Counted from the first letter of the stretch, positions 16,445 to 27,371 are shown. The stretch: 64,000 bases of DNA from Methylobacterium sp. Leaf91 (GCF_001422815.1 NZ_LMMP01000012.1:256719-320718); one strand, 5' to 3'. Numbers and translations are program-made. Notes: generated by a model from the sequence alone, not told the origin.

Positions 16445-17713
16445 CTATGCCGTCGCTCGGGCCTCGGGCTTCACCGAGACGGAACGTTCCTTGCACGGCG
16501 TCACCTTGCCCGTCGCAGCCCCCATGGCCTTGGCCTTCGTTGAACTCTTGGCCTTTGCCGAACTCTTGGCCTTCGTCGAACTTTTGGCCTTTACCTTGGC
16601 CGGCACCTTCGTCTTGACTGAGACGGTGCCCTTCGCCTTTTCGAGACGCGCCCGCAGCAATCCGAGAACCGCAGCCTCTTCGGGCTTCAACCGTGCGATA
16701 TCGTCCCGCAACTCGTCTTCCACCGCATCCGCCACCTGGATCAGCAACGCGCCCTCCAGATAACCGTCGAGGATTTCGGGGTGGATGTAGCATTTGCGGC
16801 AGATCGTCGGCGTGTTGCCGAGCCGCGCCGATACGCTCTCGATGGCCGCGCGCAGGTTCTTCTTGGCCTTGGCCTCGCTGTCGAACGCCTCGAATTCCTG
16901 CAGGGCCAGGGCGGCCAGCACCGTGCCGGCCCAGGTCCGGAAATCCTTGGCGGTGATCTCCTGCCCGGTGATCTCGCGAAGATAGGCGTTCACGTCGGCC
17001 GAGGTGACGTCGCGCGTCTCGCCCGCGTCGTCGATATACTGGAACAGTTCCTGGCCCGGCAGGTCCTGGCAGGATTTGACGATGCGGGCCACGCGCCGGT
17101 CCTTCACCGACAGGTTCCACATCTTGCCGCTCTTGCCCTTGAAGCGGAACGTCAGCTCCGCGCCAGCGACGGTCACATGGGGATCGCGCAGGGTGGTGAG
17201 GCCGTAGCTCTTGTTGGTGCGGGCATAATCGTCGTTGCCGACTCGGATGAGCGTCGTCTCCAGGAGATGGACGATGGTGGCGAGCACCTTCTCGCGGGAC
17301 AACCTGCGGCGGCTCATATCCTCGTCCACCCGCGCCCGGATGGCGGGCAGGGCGTCGGCGAAGGCCATGATGCGCTCGAACTTGGTCGAGTCGCGCGCCT
17401 GCCGGAAATCGGGGTGATAGCGATATTGCTTCCGCCCTTTGGCGTCCCGTCCCGTGGCCTGGATATGGCCGTCGGCGCGGGGGCAGATCCAGACATCGGT
17501 ATAGGCGGGCGGGACCGCGAGGGACCGGACCCGCTTCAGGATCTTCGGGTCGCGGACGGGCTTGCCCTTGGCATCGCGATAGGAGAACCCCGTTCCGCTC
17601 CTGCGGCGCGTGAGCCCCGGACGGTCGGCATCCACATAGGTCAGGCCTGCCTCGATGGCCGCATCCCGCGGATCGGCGACAACGCCGTCCTCTTCGCGAT
17701 CCATCGCCATCAC
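16445..17713 (-). CDS. DNA topoisomerase IB (poxvirus type)
   Basis: 422 residues. The N-terminal domain has YTDVWICPRADGHIQATG, and the catalytic domain runs from about residue 100. Conserved pieces include GRKQYRYHPDF, GLTTLRDPHV and the active-site Tyr309 in CRKCYIHPEIL. The enzyme nicks one strand through a 3'-phosphotyrosine link and relaxes supercoils without a cofactor. After residue 360 there is a non-conserved Lys/Ala/Ser tail with near-perfect repeats (AKSSTKAKSSAKAKSS), resembling histone-H1-like tails. A longer minus-strand frame across the same DNA is a shadow. It diverges from the glycosyltransferase gene. Confidence 0.92.
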   Translation of the reverse strand: MMAMDREEDGVVADPRDAAIEAGLTYVDADRPGLTRRRSGTGFSYRDAKGKPVRDPKILKRVRSLAVPPAYTDVWICPRADGHIQATGRDAKGRKQYRYHPDFRQARDSTKFERIMAFADALPAIRARVDEDMSRRRLSREKVLATIVHLLETTLIRVGNDDYARTNKSYGLTTLRDPHVTVAGAELTFRFKGKSGKMWNLSVKDRRVARIVKSCQDLPGQELFQYIDDAGETRDVTSADVNAYLREITGQEITAKDFRTWAGTVLAALALQEFEAFDSEAKAKKNLRAAIESVSARLGNTPTICRKCYIHPEILDGYLEGALLIQVADAVEDELRDDIARLKPEEAAVLGLLRARLEKAKGTVSVKTKVPAKVKAKSSTKAKSSAKAKSSTKAKAMGAATGKVTPCKERSVSVKPEARATA

Positions 17714-17903
17714 CCGCCTCCCGTCGATCGTCAGGAACCGTCAACCGGCCGGGCACGGGCGGCGTTCCGAGCCGGACCGGCGGCGCGATGTCTCGCCGGG
17801 GGGATGCCTGACAAGCACGTCCTCGCTCATCCTGTCTCCCACTTGCCATAACACTCCTGCCATTCGCCTCGCCCCGGAGCGGCGGCGTGCTACAGCCTCT
17901 CTC

Positions 17904-19061
17904 ATGGCCACGTCCCCTTCGCCCTCCTCCGCGCCGATGAAGCGGCTCGTCTTCGTCGTCACCGAGGACTGGTTCTTCGCCTCGCACTTCCTGCCCATGG
18001 CGCGGGCCGCCGTGGCGATGGGCCTGTCCGTGGCGGTGGTGACCCGCGTGCGCGACCACCGGGCGGTGATCGAGGCGACGGGGGCGCGCGTGGTCGAGTT
18101 GGAGGCCGAGCGCTCCAGCCTCAACCCCATGGCGGCGGGTTATGCGGCGGGCCAGCTCGCGGCGATCCTGAAGGCGCTGAAGGCGGATATCGTCCATTGC
18201 ATCGCGCTGCGCTCGATCCTCGTGGGCGGGACGGCGGCGGCGATGGCGGGTATCTCAGGCCGGGTCTATGCCCTGACCGGGCTCGGCTTGATGGGCGCGC
18301 GCGCCGACGTCGCGGGACGCATGGCCCGCATCGCCCTGCGCCAGCTGATCCGTGGACCGCTCGCCTCGAAACAGACCCGGTTCCTGTTCGAAAACCCGGA
18401 CGACGCCATCGCCCTCGGCCTCGATCCGGCCGACACGGCCGTCACCATCGTCGGCGGGGCCGGCATCGACCCGGCCTTGCTCGCAGAGACGCCGCAACCG
18501 CCCTCCCCGCCCCTGCGCATCGCCGTCGTGGCGCGGATGCTGTGGTCGAAGGGTATCGACACTGCCGTGGAGGCGACGCGCCTCGCACGCGCGGAGGGCG
18601 CGGCGGTGGAGCTCTCCCTCTACGGTGCTCCGGACGCCTCGAACCGGAGGGCGATCCCGCAAGAGACCCTGCGTTCCTGGAGCCGGGACGGCATCACCTG
18701 GCATGGCCCGACCCGCAACGTGAGCGGAGTGTGGGCGGAGCACCATGTCGGATGCCTGCCCTCCCGGGGCGGCGAAGGCCTGCCGCGCACGTTGCTGGAG
18801 GCGGCGTCCTGCGGGCGCGCCCTCCTCACCACCGACGTTCCCGGCTGCCGGACGCTGGTTCGCGAGGGAATCGAGGGCATGCTGGTCCCGCCGGACGATG
18901 CGCGGAGCCTCGCTGCCGCGATGATCCGGCTCGCCGCCGATCCGCTCCTCGTGGCGCGAATGGGAGAGGCCGCGCGGCGGCGCGTGGTCGAGGGCGGCTT
19001 CACGGAGGATGCGGTGATGCGGGCGGTCTCGGGCCTCTACGCGGATCTCATCCGCTCATGA
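17904..19061 (+). CDS. GT4-family glycosyltransferase
   Basis: 385 residues from ATG 17904 (ATG 17937, before KRLVFVVTEDWFF, is an alternative). It has the GT-B fold: an N-terminal acceptor domain (FFASHFLPMARAA) and a C-terminal donor domain with SRGGEGLPRTLLEAASCGRA, the E-x7-E-type signature of GT4. It probably transfers a sugar to a lipid-linked or surface polysaccharide. No neighbouring polysaccharide genes are present. The stop overlaps the start of the methyltransferase by four bases (ATGA), so the two are translationally coupled. Confidence 0.85.
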   Translation: MATSPSPSSAPMKRLVFVVTEDWFFASHFLPMARAAVAMGLSVAVVTRVRDHRAVIEATGARVVELEAERSSLNPMAAGYAAGQLAAILKALKADIVHCIALRSILVGGTAAAMAGISGRVYALTGLGLMGARADVAGRMARIALRQLIRGPLASKQTRFLFENPDDAIALGLDPADTAVTIVGGAGIDPALLAETPQPPSPPLRIAVVARMLWSKGIDTAVEATRLARAEGAAVELSLYGAPDASNRRAIPQETLRSWSRDGITWHGPTRNVSGVWAEHHVGCLPSRGGEGLPRTLLEAASCGRALLTTDVPGCRTLVREGIEGMLVPPDDARSLAAAMIRLAADPLLVARMGEAARRRVVEGGFTEDAVMRAVSGLYADLIRS

Positions 19062-19726
19062 CGCCCTCGGTCGATCCACTTCGCTTCATCCGCGCCAATA
19101 CGCGGCTTCTGCCCGTCCCCCACGCACCGGAGATCGTGCTGCATGTGGCCGACGAGGCCACCGATCTCTGGCAGAAGACGGAGGACGAACTCGATTCCAT
19201 CGGCCTGCCGCCGCCGTTCTGGGCCTTCGCCTGGGCAGGCGGGCAAGCCCTGGCCCGGCATATCCTCGACCGCCCGGACCTCGTGGCCGGGCAGCGGATC
19301 CTCGATTTCGCCTCCGGCTCCGGGTTGGTGGCGATCGCGGCGACGCTGGCCGGCGCCACCCATGCGACCGCGAGCGACCTCGACGCCTTCGCCATCGCGG
19401 CCATCGGCCTCAATGCCGAAGCCAACGGCGTCGGCGAACGGATCACGCCCGTCCTCGACGATCTCATCGGTTCGCGGCCGGCCGATCTCGGCGTCACGAC
19501 GATCCTCGTCGCGGACATCTTCTACGAGAGCGACATCGCCGGCCGGGTCACCGACTGGCTGGCGGCCCTGCATGAGCAGGGCGCCACCATCCTCATCGGC
19601 GATCCCGGCCGTTCCTACCTGCCGAGGGACCGGCTCGACATCCTCGCGACCTACGAGGTGCCGGTGAGCCGCTCCCTCGAGGATGCGGAGATCAAGCGCA
19701 GCAGCGTCTGGCGCTTCAGGGCTTAG
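19058..19726 (+). CDS. class I methyltransferase, ETF-beta-lysine methyltransferase-like
   Basis: 222 residues. PPPFWAFAWAGGQALARHIL followed by ILDFASGSGLVAIAA is the pattern of the METTL20/ETFBKMT group: substrate-facing FWA..W.GGQAL, then the SAM-binding GxGxG-type motif I. The motif VADIFYESDIA matches the acidic D-x-F-Y post-II motif. Family members methylate lysines of the beta subunit of electron transfer flavoprotein, and bacterial homologues with the same activity are known; whether this one does so is an inference. It is coupled to the glycosyltransferase by an ATGA overlap and overlaps the convergent PsiF-repeat gene by 11 bp. Confidence 0.75.
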   Translation: MTPSVDPLRFIRANTRLLPVPHAPEIVLHVADEATDLWQKTEDELDSIGLPPPFWAFAWAGGQALARHILDRPDLVAGQRILDFASGSGLVAIAATLAGATHATASDLDAFAIAAIGLNAEANGVGERITPVLDDLIGSRPADLGVTTILVADIFYESDIAGRVTDWLAALHEQGATILIGDPGRSYLPRDRLDILATYEVPVSRSLEDAEIKRSSVWRFRA

Positions 19727-20138
19727 GAGCCGGGGGCGTCGCCTCCGGTATCATGCCGGAGCCGGTGCCGGTGCCGGTGGGCACGGTCGAGCCGGGCGCC
19801 GTCGGGGCGGGTACATTCGGGGCAGGCGCATTCGCTGCGGGGGCCGTGGGGGCGGTGGCCGCTCCGGAGGCGTCGTCGCCCTTCAGGCAGGATTTGATGA
19901 AGGCATGCCGGTCGGCCTTGTCCACGCCGGCGGATTTCAACTCCTCCTTGCACGCCTTGAGCGCGTCGTCCCTGCAGGACTTCATGAACGTCTTGCGCTC
20001 GTCGCCCTTCAGGCCCTTGGCCTTCAGCTCCTGCTTGCAGGCGCCGATGCGGCCACCCACGGCGGCGGAGGCGTCCGTCATGGGCAATCCGGTGAGCATC
20101 CCGGCAAGCAGGACGAGTCGCAACGTCGAGTTCTTCAT
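19716..20138 (-). CDS. secreted PsiF-repeat protein
   Basis: 140 residues from ATG 20138. A signal peptide (KNSTLRLVLLAGMLTGLP) ends near DASA. Two PsiF-type repeats follow, ACKQELKAKGLKGDERKTF and ACKEELKSAGVDKADRHAF, each with paired Cys (C...KSC) that may form disulfides. The last 50 residues are a low-complexity Ala/Pro/Thr/Gly tail (TAPAANAPAPNVPAPTAP). PsiF in E. coli is phosphate-starvation induced, with unknown function. An in-frame start at 20270 lies before the signal peptide and is rejected. Confidence 0.8.
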   Translation of the reverse strand: MKNSTLRLVLLAGMLTGLPMTDASAAVGGRIGACKQELKAKGLKGDERKTFMKSCRDDALKACKEELKSAGVDKADRHAFIKSCLKGDDASGAATAPTAPAANAPAPNVPAPTAPGSTVPTGTGTGSGMIPEATPPAPKP

Positions 20139-20373
20139 AATCGCACTCGCTTCAACGGATGGAGGGGGGGATGGGATCGCGACGGACCGGAGCGTGGCCG
20201 CGATCGGTGTGGCGACGCGCCCCGTGCGTCGGTCGTCGCACCACACTCCGTCATCGACCATGCCCGCCATGGATGCAACATCCGGCCCCCTGCCCTTCGC
20301 CCGCCCCCGGGCACATTCCCGTGAGGATCGGCCCCGGGACGGCGCGGTTCGGCCGAGGAGCGACGATCCGCGC

Positions 20374-21063
20374 TCACCCCGCCTGCGGGGCGCGGATCTG
20401 GTCGAAATCGAGCAGGGCCGTCTCGATCACGATCTGGGTGCGGCTGATGACGTCGAGCTTGCGCAGGATCTCGGAGACATGCGCCTTGACGGTGGAATCC
20501 CCGACCTGAAGCTCGTGCGCGATCTGCTTGTTCAGCTTTCCCTGCCGGATCATCAGGAGGACCCGTAATTGCTGCGGCGTCAGGCGGGCGATCCGCTCCG
20601 CGAGCTGCGTCGCCGGAGTGGCCAGATCCGCCGCGGGCCCGGAAAGCGCCGCCGGGATCGACAGGCCTCCACCCAGAACGTCCGCGATGGCACGGGTCAG
20701 CGTCGCCTTGTCCACCGCCTTCGGCACGAACCCGGCCGCGCCGTGCCGCAGCGCCTCGCGCATGATGCGCGGATCTTCCAGGCCGGACACGACGAGGATC
20801 GGAACGCGCGGGAAACGGGAGCGGATCGAGATCAGGCCATCGAATCCGACGACGCCCTGCATCGACAGGTCCAGCAGCACGAGATCGATTCGACTGTCGG
20901 CCGTCAGGGCCGCCATGGCGCTGACGATCCCCTCGGCCTCCGCTATCGCCGCTTCGGGAAAGGCGAGCTTGACGGCGCTCGCCAACGCATCGCGGAACAG
21001 CGGATGGTCGTCGACGATCAAAAGACGCGTGGCCGCCCCGCCCCTGCCCTCTTCCCCCGGCAT
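20374..21063 (-). CDS. NarL/FixJ-type response regulator
   Basis: 229 residues from ATG 21063 (21072 also possible). The receiver has the acidic pair in LLIVDDH, phosphoacceptor Asp65 (LVLLDLSMQG) and switch Lys in FVPKAVDK. The LuxR-type HTH at the C-terminus is LTPQQLRVLLMIRQGKLNKQ then VGDSTVKAHVSEILRKL. Unlike the two regulators at 11462 and 12663, the receiver is complete, so it should respond to phosphorylation. No histidine kinase is adjacent, so it is an orphan regulator. Confidence 0.88.
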   Translation of the reverse strand: MPGEEGRGGAATRLLIVDDHPLFRDALASAVKLAFPEAAIAEAEGIVSAMAALTADSRIDLVLLDLSMQGVVGFDGLISIRSRFPRVPILVVSGLEDPRIMREALRHGAAGFVPKAVDKATLTRAIADVLGGGLSIPAALSGPAADLATPATQLAERIARLTPQQLRVLLMIRQGKLNKQIAHELQVGDSTVKAHVSEILRKLDVISRTQIVIETALLDFDQIRAPQAG

Positions 21064-21222
21064 CGAACCCATCCCGCACCGATCTCGCACGCGAGCCCTG
21101 CGGTGACCCTACCAGATCGGTGTCGAACGCGCCAAAGCGAGGGGAAGCGCCGCGCCGACAACGGCATCGGAGGGGGCACCGAGGCCCCTCGTGCCGCATC
21201 CCCTCGCCCGGCCCGATCGGTG

Positions 21223-21492
21223 CTACTTTGCGGTGATCTTGACGCCGGTCTTCTCCACCTCGGCCCGTACCATCGTCTTGGTCTCCTGGGGAGCAACGGA
21301 CCAGGCTACCGCACAGACCAGGCAGAGTGCAGCGAAGCTATAGGCAAGCCCGTGCATCACTCCCAGCAGTCCGAGCAGGAGAGGGATGACAGATAGCGTC
21401 ACTGCCATCGTCGAATTACCGGTCAGATAGTAAATCGAAACAAAAGCAATCACCGTCATGACGAGTGCTTTGAGGAAATTAGGCACTGACAT
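21223..21492 (-). CDS. small hydrophobic membrane protein
   Basis: 89 residues with two to three transmembrane helices (FLKALVMTVIAFVSIYYLTG, MAVTLSVIPLLLGLLGVMHG, AALCLVCAVAWSVA) and a short Lys-rich C-terminal tail (KTMVRAEVEKTGVKITAK). No family is recognised. The start at 21492 has ACGGAG directly upstream. It is probably an inner-membrane protein of unknown role, transcribed toward the orphan response regulator but separated by about 160 bp. Confidence 0.65.
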   Translation of the reverse strand: MSVPNFLKALVMTVIAFVSIYYLTGNSTMAVTLSVIPLLLGLLGVMHGLAYSFAALCLVCAVAWSVAPQETKTMVRAEVEKTGVKITAK

Positions 21493-22137
21493 CTCCGTTT
21501 CAAAAGTCGGATCTATGATCTTTCGGCCATAGACATGTATCTGCGGCGCCTTAACCCCAGAGGCTTCAAACGGTTAAGCTTATCGCAGTGCCATGACAAT
21601 TCGACATTCCTCATACAGGCCATGCAAGAATCCCAGGGCCATGAATCCGAGGGCCATGAATCCGAGGGCCACGGCACGCCGGTCGACGTGACAATCCGCA
21701 TGCCCGACGGCCGAAACGAATCTCCCATCATTCGTGACACGCCTGGAAACCGGCCCTTCCCCACCCCGTGAAACCACGGCTGCAATTCCCGCGCCGCGAT
21801 GACGGAATCTCGCCCGGCAGCAACATGATCCCTCCGGGCGGCATCGCCCGAAAGCGTATTCGCACCTGCAATCCCTTCGTCCGGCCCGGCCGAAAAAGGA
21901 AATCGAGGCGAGCGGCCAAGGATGCCGATCGTCTCGATCGGGCGCGTCAGAGATCCCGAGACAGGGACTCGATCATGCCGAATGTCGAATTACGCACAAA
22001 GAACGCCAAAAACGCTCATAATCCACAAATCACCGCCTATCATTTGTTGGACCCGTGACGCAGTTGCTATGGTACGTTCGGCGTTTGGGGTTGATGAGCG
22101 GCGCGTAAACCGGACGCCGACTCTTCGGGGCAATTGC
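21493..22137. other. no clear gene; short tandem repeat and Crp-gene promoter
   Basis: About 645 bases. A 15-bp unit GAGGGCCATGAATCC is repeated about 2.5 times at 21634-21671, making repeats such as GHESEGHESEG or WPSDSWPSDS in open frames, none of which has a convincing start. The 21960-22137 part should carry the promoter of the Crp/Fnr gene, with an AT-rich segment around 21995-22050. Confidence 0.4.
21634..21671. repeat. 15-bp tandem repeat, about 2.5 copies
   Basis: Unit GAGGGCCATGAATCC: copy 1 at 21634-21648 (first base C instead of G), copy 2 at 21649-21663, and a partial third copy at 21664-21671. The length is a multiple of three, so copies do not shift a reading frame. Confidence 0.8.
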
Positions 22138-22863
22138 ATGGTCATTCCTTCTCAAAAACACGTTCGCAACAGCCTTCTCTCCCGGATGCACCCCGACGAT
22201 TATGCGGCCATCGAAACCGTTCTCGAGCCGGTCACGCTGAAGCGGAAGGACGTCCTCATCCAACCCGGCCAGCCCTTGACCCATATGCGTTTCATCGAGA
22301 GCGGCGTGGCCTCGGTGGTGGTCGGCACCCGCGAAGGCAGGCGCATCGAGGTGGGGATCATCGGCTCGGAGGGAGCCAGCGGCCTACCGCTGCTGTTCGA
22401 CGTGGAATCCACGCCCCACGAAACCTTCATGCAGATCGACGGCGAAGCGCTGCAGGTGGACAAGGCCTCGTTCCGCAACCTAGTCGAGGAAAGACCTGCC
22501 TTCCGCAAGTTGATGATGCGCTATGCTCACATCTTCCAGCTTCTCACCGCTCAGACAGCCTTGTCGCACGGTTCTTATACTTTGGAAGAACGGCTGGCTC
22601 GCTGGCTGCTGATGTGCCACGACCGTGTCTCGGGCGATGAGTTTCCCATCACGCACGAATTCCTGTCCGTCATGCTCGGCGTCCATCGCCCCGGGGTGAC
22701 GACGACGATCCATATCCTCGAAGGCGCCGGCACGGTCCGGGCCCGGAGGTCTCACATCGAGATCGTCAATCGCGACAAGCTCAAGCTCATCGCGGGCGAA
22801 AGCTACGGCATACCGGAGGCGGAGTACCGCCGCCTCATCGCCGAGGATGCCGCGGAGGGTTGA
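22138..22863 (+). CDS. Crp/Fnr-family transcriptional regulator
   Basis: 241 residues from ATG 22138. The N-terminal cyclic-nucleotide-type sensor domain spans about 10-130 (ILIPG-like DVLIQPGQPLTHMRFIESGV). The C-terminal winged helix has ERLARWLLMCHDR then FLSVMLGVHRPGVTTTIHIL. No Fnr-type cysteine cluster is present, so it is not an iron-sulfur oxygen sensor. This type is common in Methylobacterium and Bradyrhizobium, with unknown ligands. An upstream in-frame start at 21922 would add about 70 residues without similarity. Confidence 0.85.
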   Translation: MVIPSQKHVRNSLLSRMHPDDYAAIETVLEPVTLKRKDVLIQPGQPLTHMRFIESGVASVVVGTREGRRIEVGIIGSEGASGLPLLFDVESTPHETFMQIDGEALQVDKASFRNLVEERPAFRKLMMRYAHIFQLLTAQTALSHGSYTLEERLARWLLMCHDRVSGDEFPITHEFLSVMLGVHRPGVTTTIHILEGAGTVRARRSHIEIVNRDKLKLIAGESYGIPEAEYRRLIAEDAAEG

Positions 22864-23492
22864 TCCCTGGACCGCCCCCCAACGTGTTCAGGCCTCGATG
22901 AGCGTCGATCTCCCCTCCGGCGATGGTCATGATCCGTACCAAGTGTCTGGCCGACCTTATTCACCGCCTTCCTTTTGCGTATCACCGTCCTAGAATCGAC
23001 ATCTCGTCTTCGATATGATCGAGGCGCTCGCCCCGTGGCCTGAACTAGAACTTTCGCGATCGATGCCTCACCTTCCCTACAGCTGTTATCGGAGCCGTCT
23101 TTACGGTTATGTGGCCCACCAGGAGCTTTTGGCAATTTTGCGAGGACGTATAGTCAAAGAAGACGAGAGCATGCGACAAATGATCATCCCCATGGATCTG
23201 GCGGTCGAGCAAGTCCCTTTCGCCATGACGATCCACGGTTTCGGGAATCGATCAGTCACAGCAGGAGGTGGGGGCAGCGCCCGTCCGGCTCGAACCGAGC
23301 GTCGATCCGGGACATGACTACGACTTTCGTACGAGAACGACTATCTTAAGATAATCGCGGTTCGCGTCCTTCAATTGTCATAGATCATTGAAAACGCGTT
23401 TCGAAGAATGCTACTTTTGGCGAAAGCCGATGTTGATCGCATAGAGATATCGACCATTGTCGCGGAATAGATTCTCGAATACGGCGGATAGC
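22864..23492. other. no convincing gene
   Basis: About 630 bases between the two Crp/Fnr genes. A 100-codon plus-strand frame at 23015-23317 (HQELLAILRGRIVKEDESM in its middle) has no recognised family and no clear ribosome binding site. The last 150 bases are AT-rich and likely hold the promoter of the second Crp/Fnr gene. Confidence 0.4.
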
Positions 23493-24215
23493 GTGTTCAA
23501 TCCTCTGATCCAGAAGCTGGAAGGCTTCGTGGAACTGAGCGACGCCGATAGGGACGCGCTTCATCGGCTCGCGTCCGTCGCCCGCGACGTTCCCGCCCGC
23601 ACCAACCTCGTCCGCGAAGGCGAGCCGCCGAGCGATATCATCTTCATCACCGAAGGGATCGGTTGCCGGTTCAAGCAACGCGCCAACGGCGCCCGACAGA
23701 TCACGGCCTATCTCGTTCCGGGCGATACCTGCGATCTCGACATCGCCCTGCTGAACCGGCTCGACCATACGATCGCGACCCTATCCCCCTGCAAGGTCGC
23801 ACGCGTTTCCGCCACGACCCTGAGAGAGATCACCGAGAACCATCCGGCGATCGCCCGGGCGATGCGCATCTCCGCCCTGATCGACGAGGCGACGTTGCGC
23901 GAATGGCTGGTGAATATCGGCTGCCGGTCGGCTCTGGAGCGGATCGCGCATCTCTTCTGCGAGTTCCTCGTCCGGCTGCGGGCTGTCGGCCTGGCCACGG
24001 AGGATAGCTGCGATCTCCCCATGACGCAGCACGAACTGGCGGACACGACGGGAATGACGACCGTCCACGTCAACCGCTCGTTGCAGGAGCTGAGACGGCG
24101 GGGGCTGATCGAACTCAAGGGCAAGAACCTGAAGGTCCTGGACTGGCCCAGGCTGAGGTCTCTTGCCGAATTCAAGGCCGGCTACCTTCGGGTGGATGGA
24201 CAGACCATGTTTTGA
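23493..24215 (+). CDS. Crp/Fnr-family transcriptional regulator (second copy)
   Basis: 240 residues from GTG 23493 (FNPLIQKLEGFVELSDADRD), preceded by GCGGATAGC. A TTG at 23457 is the only upstream alternative. It has a sensor domain with REGEPPSDIIFITEGIGCR and a winged helix with MTQHELADTTGMTTVHVN then RSLQELRRRGLI. It is a distant paralogue of the regulator at 22138, of the FixK/NtcA-like group with unknown ligand. It has Cys residues but not the four-Cys Fnr arrangement. Confidence 0.82.
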   Translation: MFNPLIQKLEGFVELSDADRDALHRLASVARDVPARTNLVREGEPPSDIIFITEGIGCRFKQRANGARQITAYLVPGDTCDLDIALLNRLDHTIATLSPCKVARVSATTLREITENHPAIARAMRISALIDEATLREWLVNIGCRSALERIAHLFCEFLVRLRAVGLATEDSCDLPMTQHELADTTGMTTVHVNRSLQELRRRGLIELKGKNLKVLDWPRLRSLAEFKAGYLRVDGQTMF

Positions 24216-24370
24216 GCAGGCTCGCCGCCCCCAAAGGCGGGGCTGCGTCCGGTTTCCTGCCCGTGGTTGCTTGCGTACATTTTCTTGCCTGCGGTTTCCT
24301 GCCCGATCTCCCTTGCGGCAGCCGCATGGCACACCCAGTCTAGGCTTGGCCGTTACGGTAGGAGATCGGC

Positions 24371-24625
24371 ATGCCGCGATACTTTCTGAACCTGCGCGAT
24401 CGCGACGGGCTCCATCTCGATCCGGACGGAGACGAGTTCGGCGGCCTGGACGACCTGCGCGACGAGGTCATGATCGGCGTCAAGCAGATCGTCGCCAACG
24501 CCCTCGTCAGTGGCTCCACCCTGAGCGACGCTCTGGATCGCTCGTTCGAAATCATCGACGAAGCGGGCGAAACCGTCCTGACGGTCCCGTTCTCCGAAGG
24601 TGTCGCGACGAACACCAAGCGATGA
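24371..24625 (+). CDS. DUF6894-family small protein
   Basis: 84 residues. The start MPRYFLNLRDRDGLHLDPDG and the following DEFGGLDDLRDE match the small DUF6894 family found in many copies in Methylobacterium and related Rhizobiales. Its function is unknown. It is acidic and probably cytoplasmic, with AGGAGATCGGC just upstream as ribosome binding site. It stands alone ahead of the phosphoglucomutase gene. Confidence 0.8.
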   Translation: MPRYFLNLRDRDGLHLDPDGDEFGGLDDLRDEVMIGVKQIVANALVSGSTLSDALDRSFEIIDEAGETVLTVPFSEGVATNTKR

Positions 24626-24717
24626 CGCGACGGGACGTCGCCCGCCTTCGTGGCAAAGGAGGCGCGACGAGACGATTCCGAAGAAAGTTTCCGTCTCGAC
24701 CCATTCAGGGTGGTTGA

Positions 24718-26403
<1,686 letters not shown>

Positions 26404-26540
26404 GCCCGGAGAGGGACGTCCCTCCCCGCCGATGCCGCATTCCGGGAACCGCGTTTTCCTCGGCCCATTGTCCTGAAGATCACGGGTGATCGCCGGCCGC
26501 GCAATGGCCGCGCACCCCTTCTCGCACAGATGGGACAGAC

Positions 26541-27311
26541 ATGAAGTTGCAGGGCAAACGCGCTCTGATCACCGGGGCGGATTCCGGTATCGGACAGGCT
26601 GCGGCCGAGTTGTTCGCGCGCGAAGGCGCGGACGTGGCGATCACCTACAACACCGACGCGGACGGCGCGCGGGAGACCGCGCGCCGGGTCGAGGCCGCCG
26701 GGCGCAGAAGCCTGGTGATCCAGGACGATGCCGGTGACCCGGCCTCCGTCGAGGCGACCTTCGCCAAGGTGGCGGCCGAGTTCGGCGTTCTCGATATCCT
26801 CGTCAACAATGCCGGCCAGGCCATGAGCGGGATGCCGGTGGCCGAGATGGATAACGGCAAGCTCGAACAGATCCTGCGGGTCAACCTGATGGGGCCGGTC
26901 TTCTGTGCCCGTGCCTTCATCAAGGTCCGGCGGGCGAATGGCGGGCGGGGGAAGATCGTCATCGTCTCGTCGGTGGCCCAGCACCTGCCGACGCCGGAAA
27001 GCGCGCCCTACGGCATGTCGAAGGCCGGTGTCGGCTCACTCTGCCGGAGCCTGTCGCGCGAGCTCGCCGAGGACAAGATCAACGTCAACAACGTCGCCCC
27101 CGGCCTGATCGAGACGCCGATGACCAGCGACCGGTTCGAGAACCCCGAGAAGCTCGAAGCCTCCCTGGAACGCATCCCGTGGCACCGCGCCGGCCAGCCC
27201 GACGAGATCGCCAAGGCGATCCTCTACCTCGCCTCGGACGACGCCGATTACGTCACCGGCCATACCCTCGTGGTGGATGGCGGCCTGACCATGCAATGGG
27301 GCGGCGCGTAG
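26541..27311 (+). CDS. glucose-1-dehydrogenase-like SDR oxidoreductase
   Basis: 256 residues of a classical SDR. The cofactor motif is TGADSGIG, followed by NNAG, a catalytic Ser in VIVSSVA, Tyr/Lys in YGMSKAG, and the C-terminal YVTGHTLVVDGGLTMQW typical of the glucose-1-dehydrogenase/3-ketoacyl-reductase group. It probably uses NAD(P); the substrate is unknown. It follows pgm by about 140 bp on the same strand and is ended by the hairpin at 27342-27371. Confidence 0.88.
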   Translation: MKLQGKRALITGADSGIGQAAAELFAREGADVAITYNTDADGARETARRVEAAGRRSLVIQDDAGDPASVEATFAKVAAEFGVLDILVNNAGQAMSGMPVAEMDNGKLEQILRVNLMGPVFCARAFIKVRRANGGRGKIVIVSSVAQHLPTPESAPYGMSKAGVGSLCRSLSRELAEDKINVNNVAPGLIETPMTSDRFENPEKLEASLERIPWHRAGQPDEIAKAILYLASDDADYVTGHTLVVDGGLTMQWGGA

Positions 27312-27341
27312 GGCGGGTCTCTCTTCGGGAACAAAATATCG

Positions 27342-27371
27342 AAAAGGGCCGGATCGCGATCGATCCGGCCC
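27342..27371 (-). terminator. hairpin terminator between convergent SDR and cupin genes
   Basis: GGGCCGGATCG (27346-27356) and CGATCCGGCCC (27361-27371) make a perfect 11-bp stem with a 4-nt loop. On the minus strand it is followed by TTTTCG, fitting termination of the cupin transcript. On the plus strand the tail is CTCTC, so it may act in both directions, less well for the SDR. Confidence 0.75.

Noticed and set aside
16302..18197. 631-codon frame overlapping topoisomerase IB
   Set aside because: Arg/Gly/Pro-rich composition and full overlap with the clearly conserved topoisomerase frame.
21535..21771. Frame containing the HESEGHESEG repeat
   Set aside because: Most of its interest comes from the 15-bp tandem repeat; no start signal or family support.
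23015..23317. 100-codon frame between the two Crp/Fnr genes
   Set aside because: No clear ribosome binding site, no recognised family and a Gly/Arg low-complexity end; left as non-coding.
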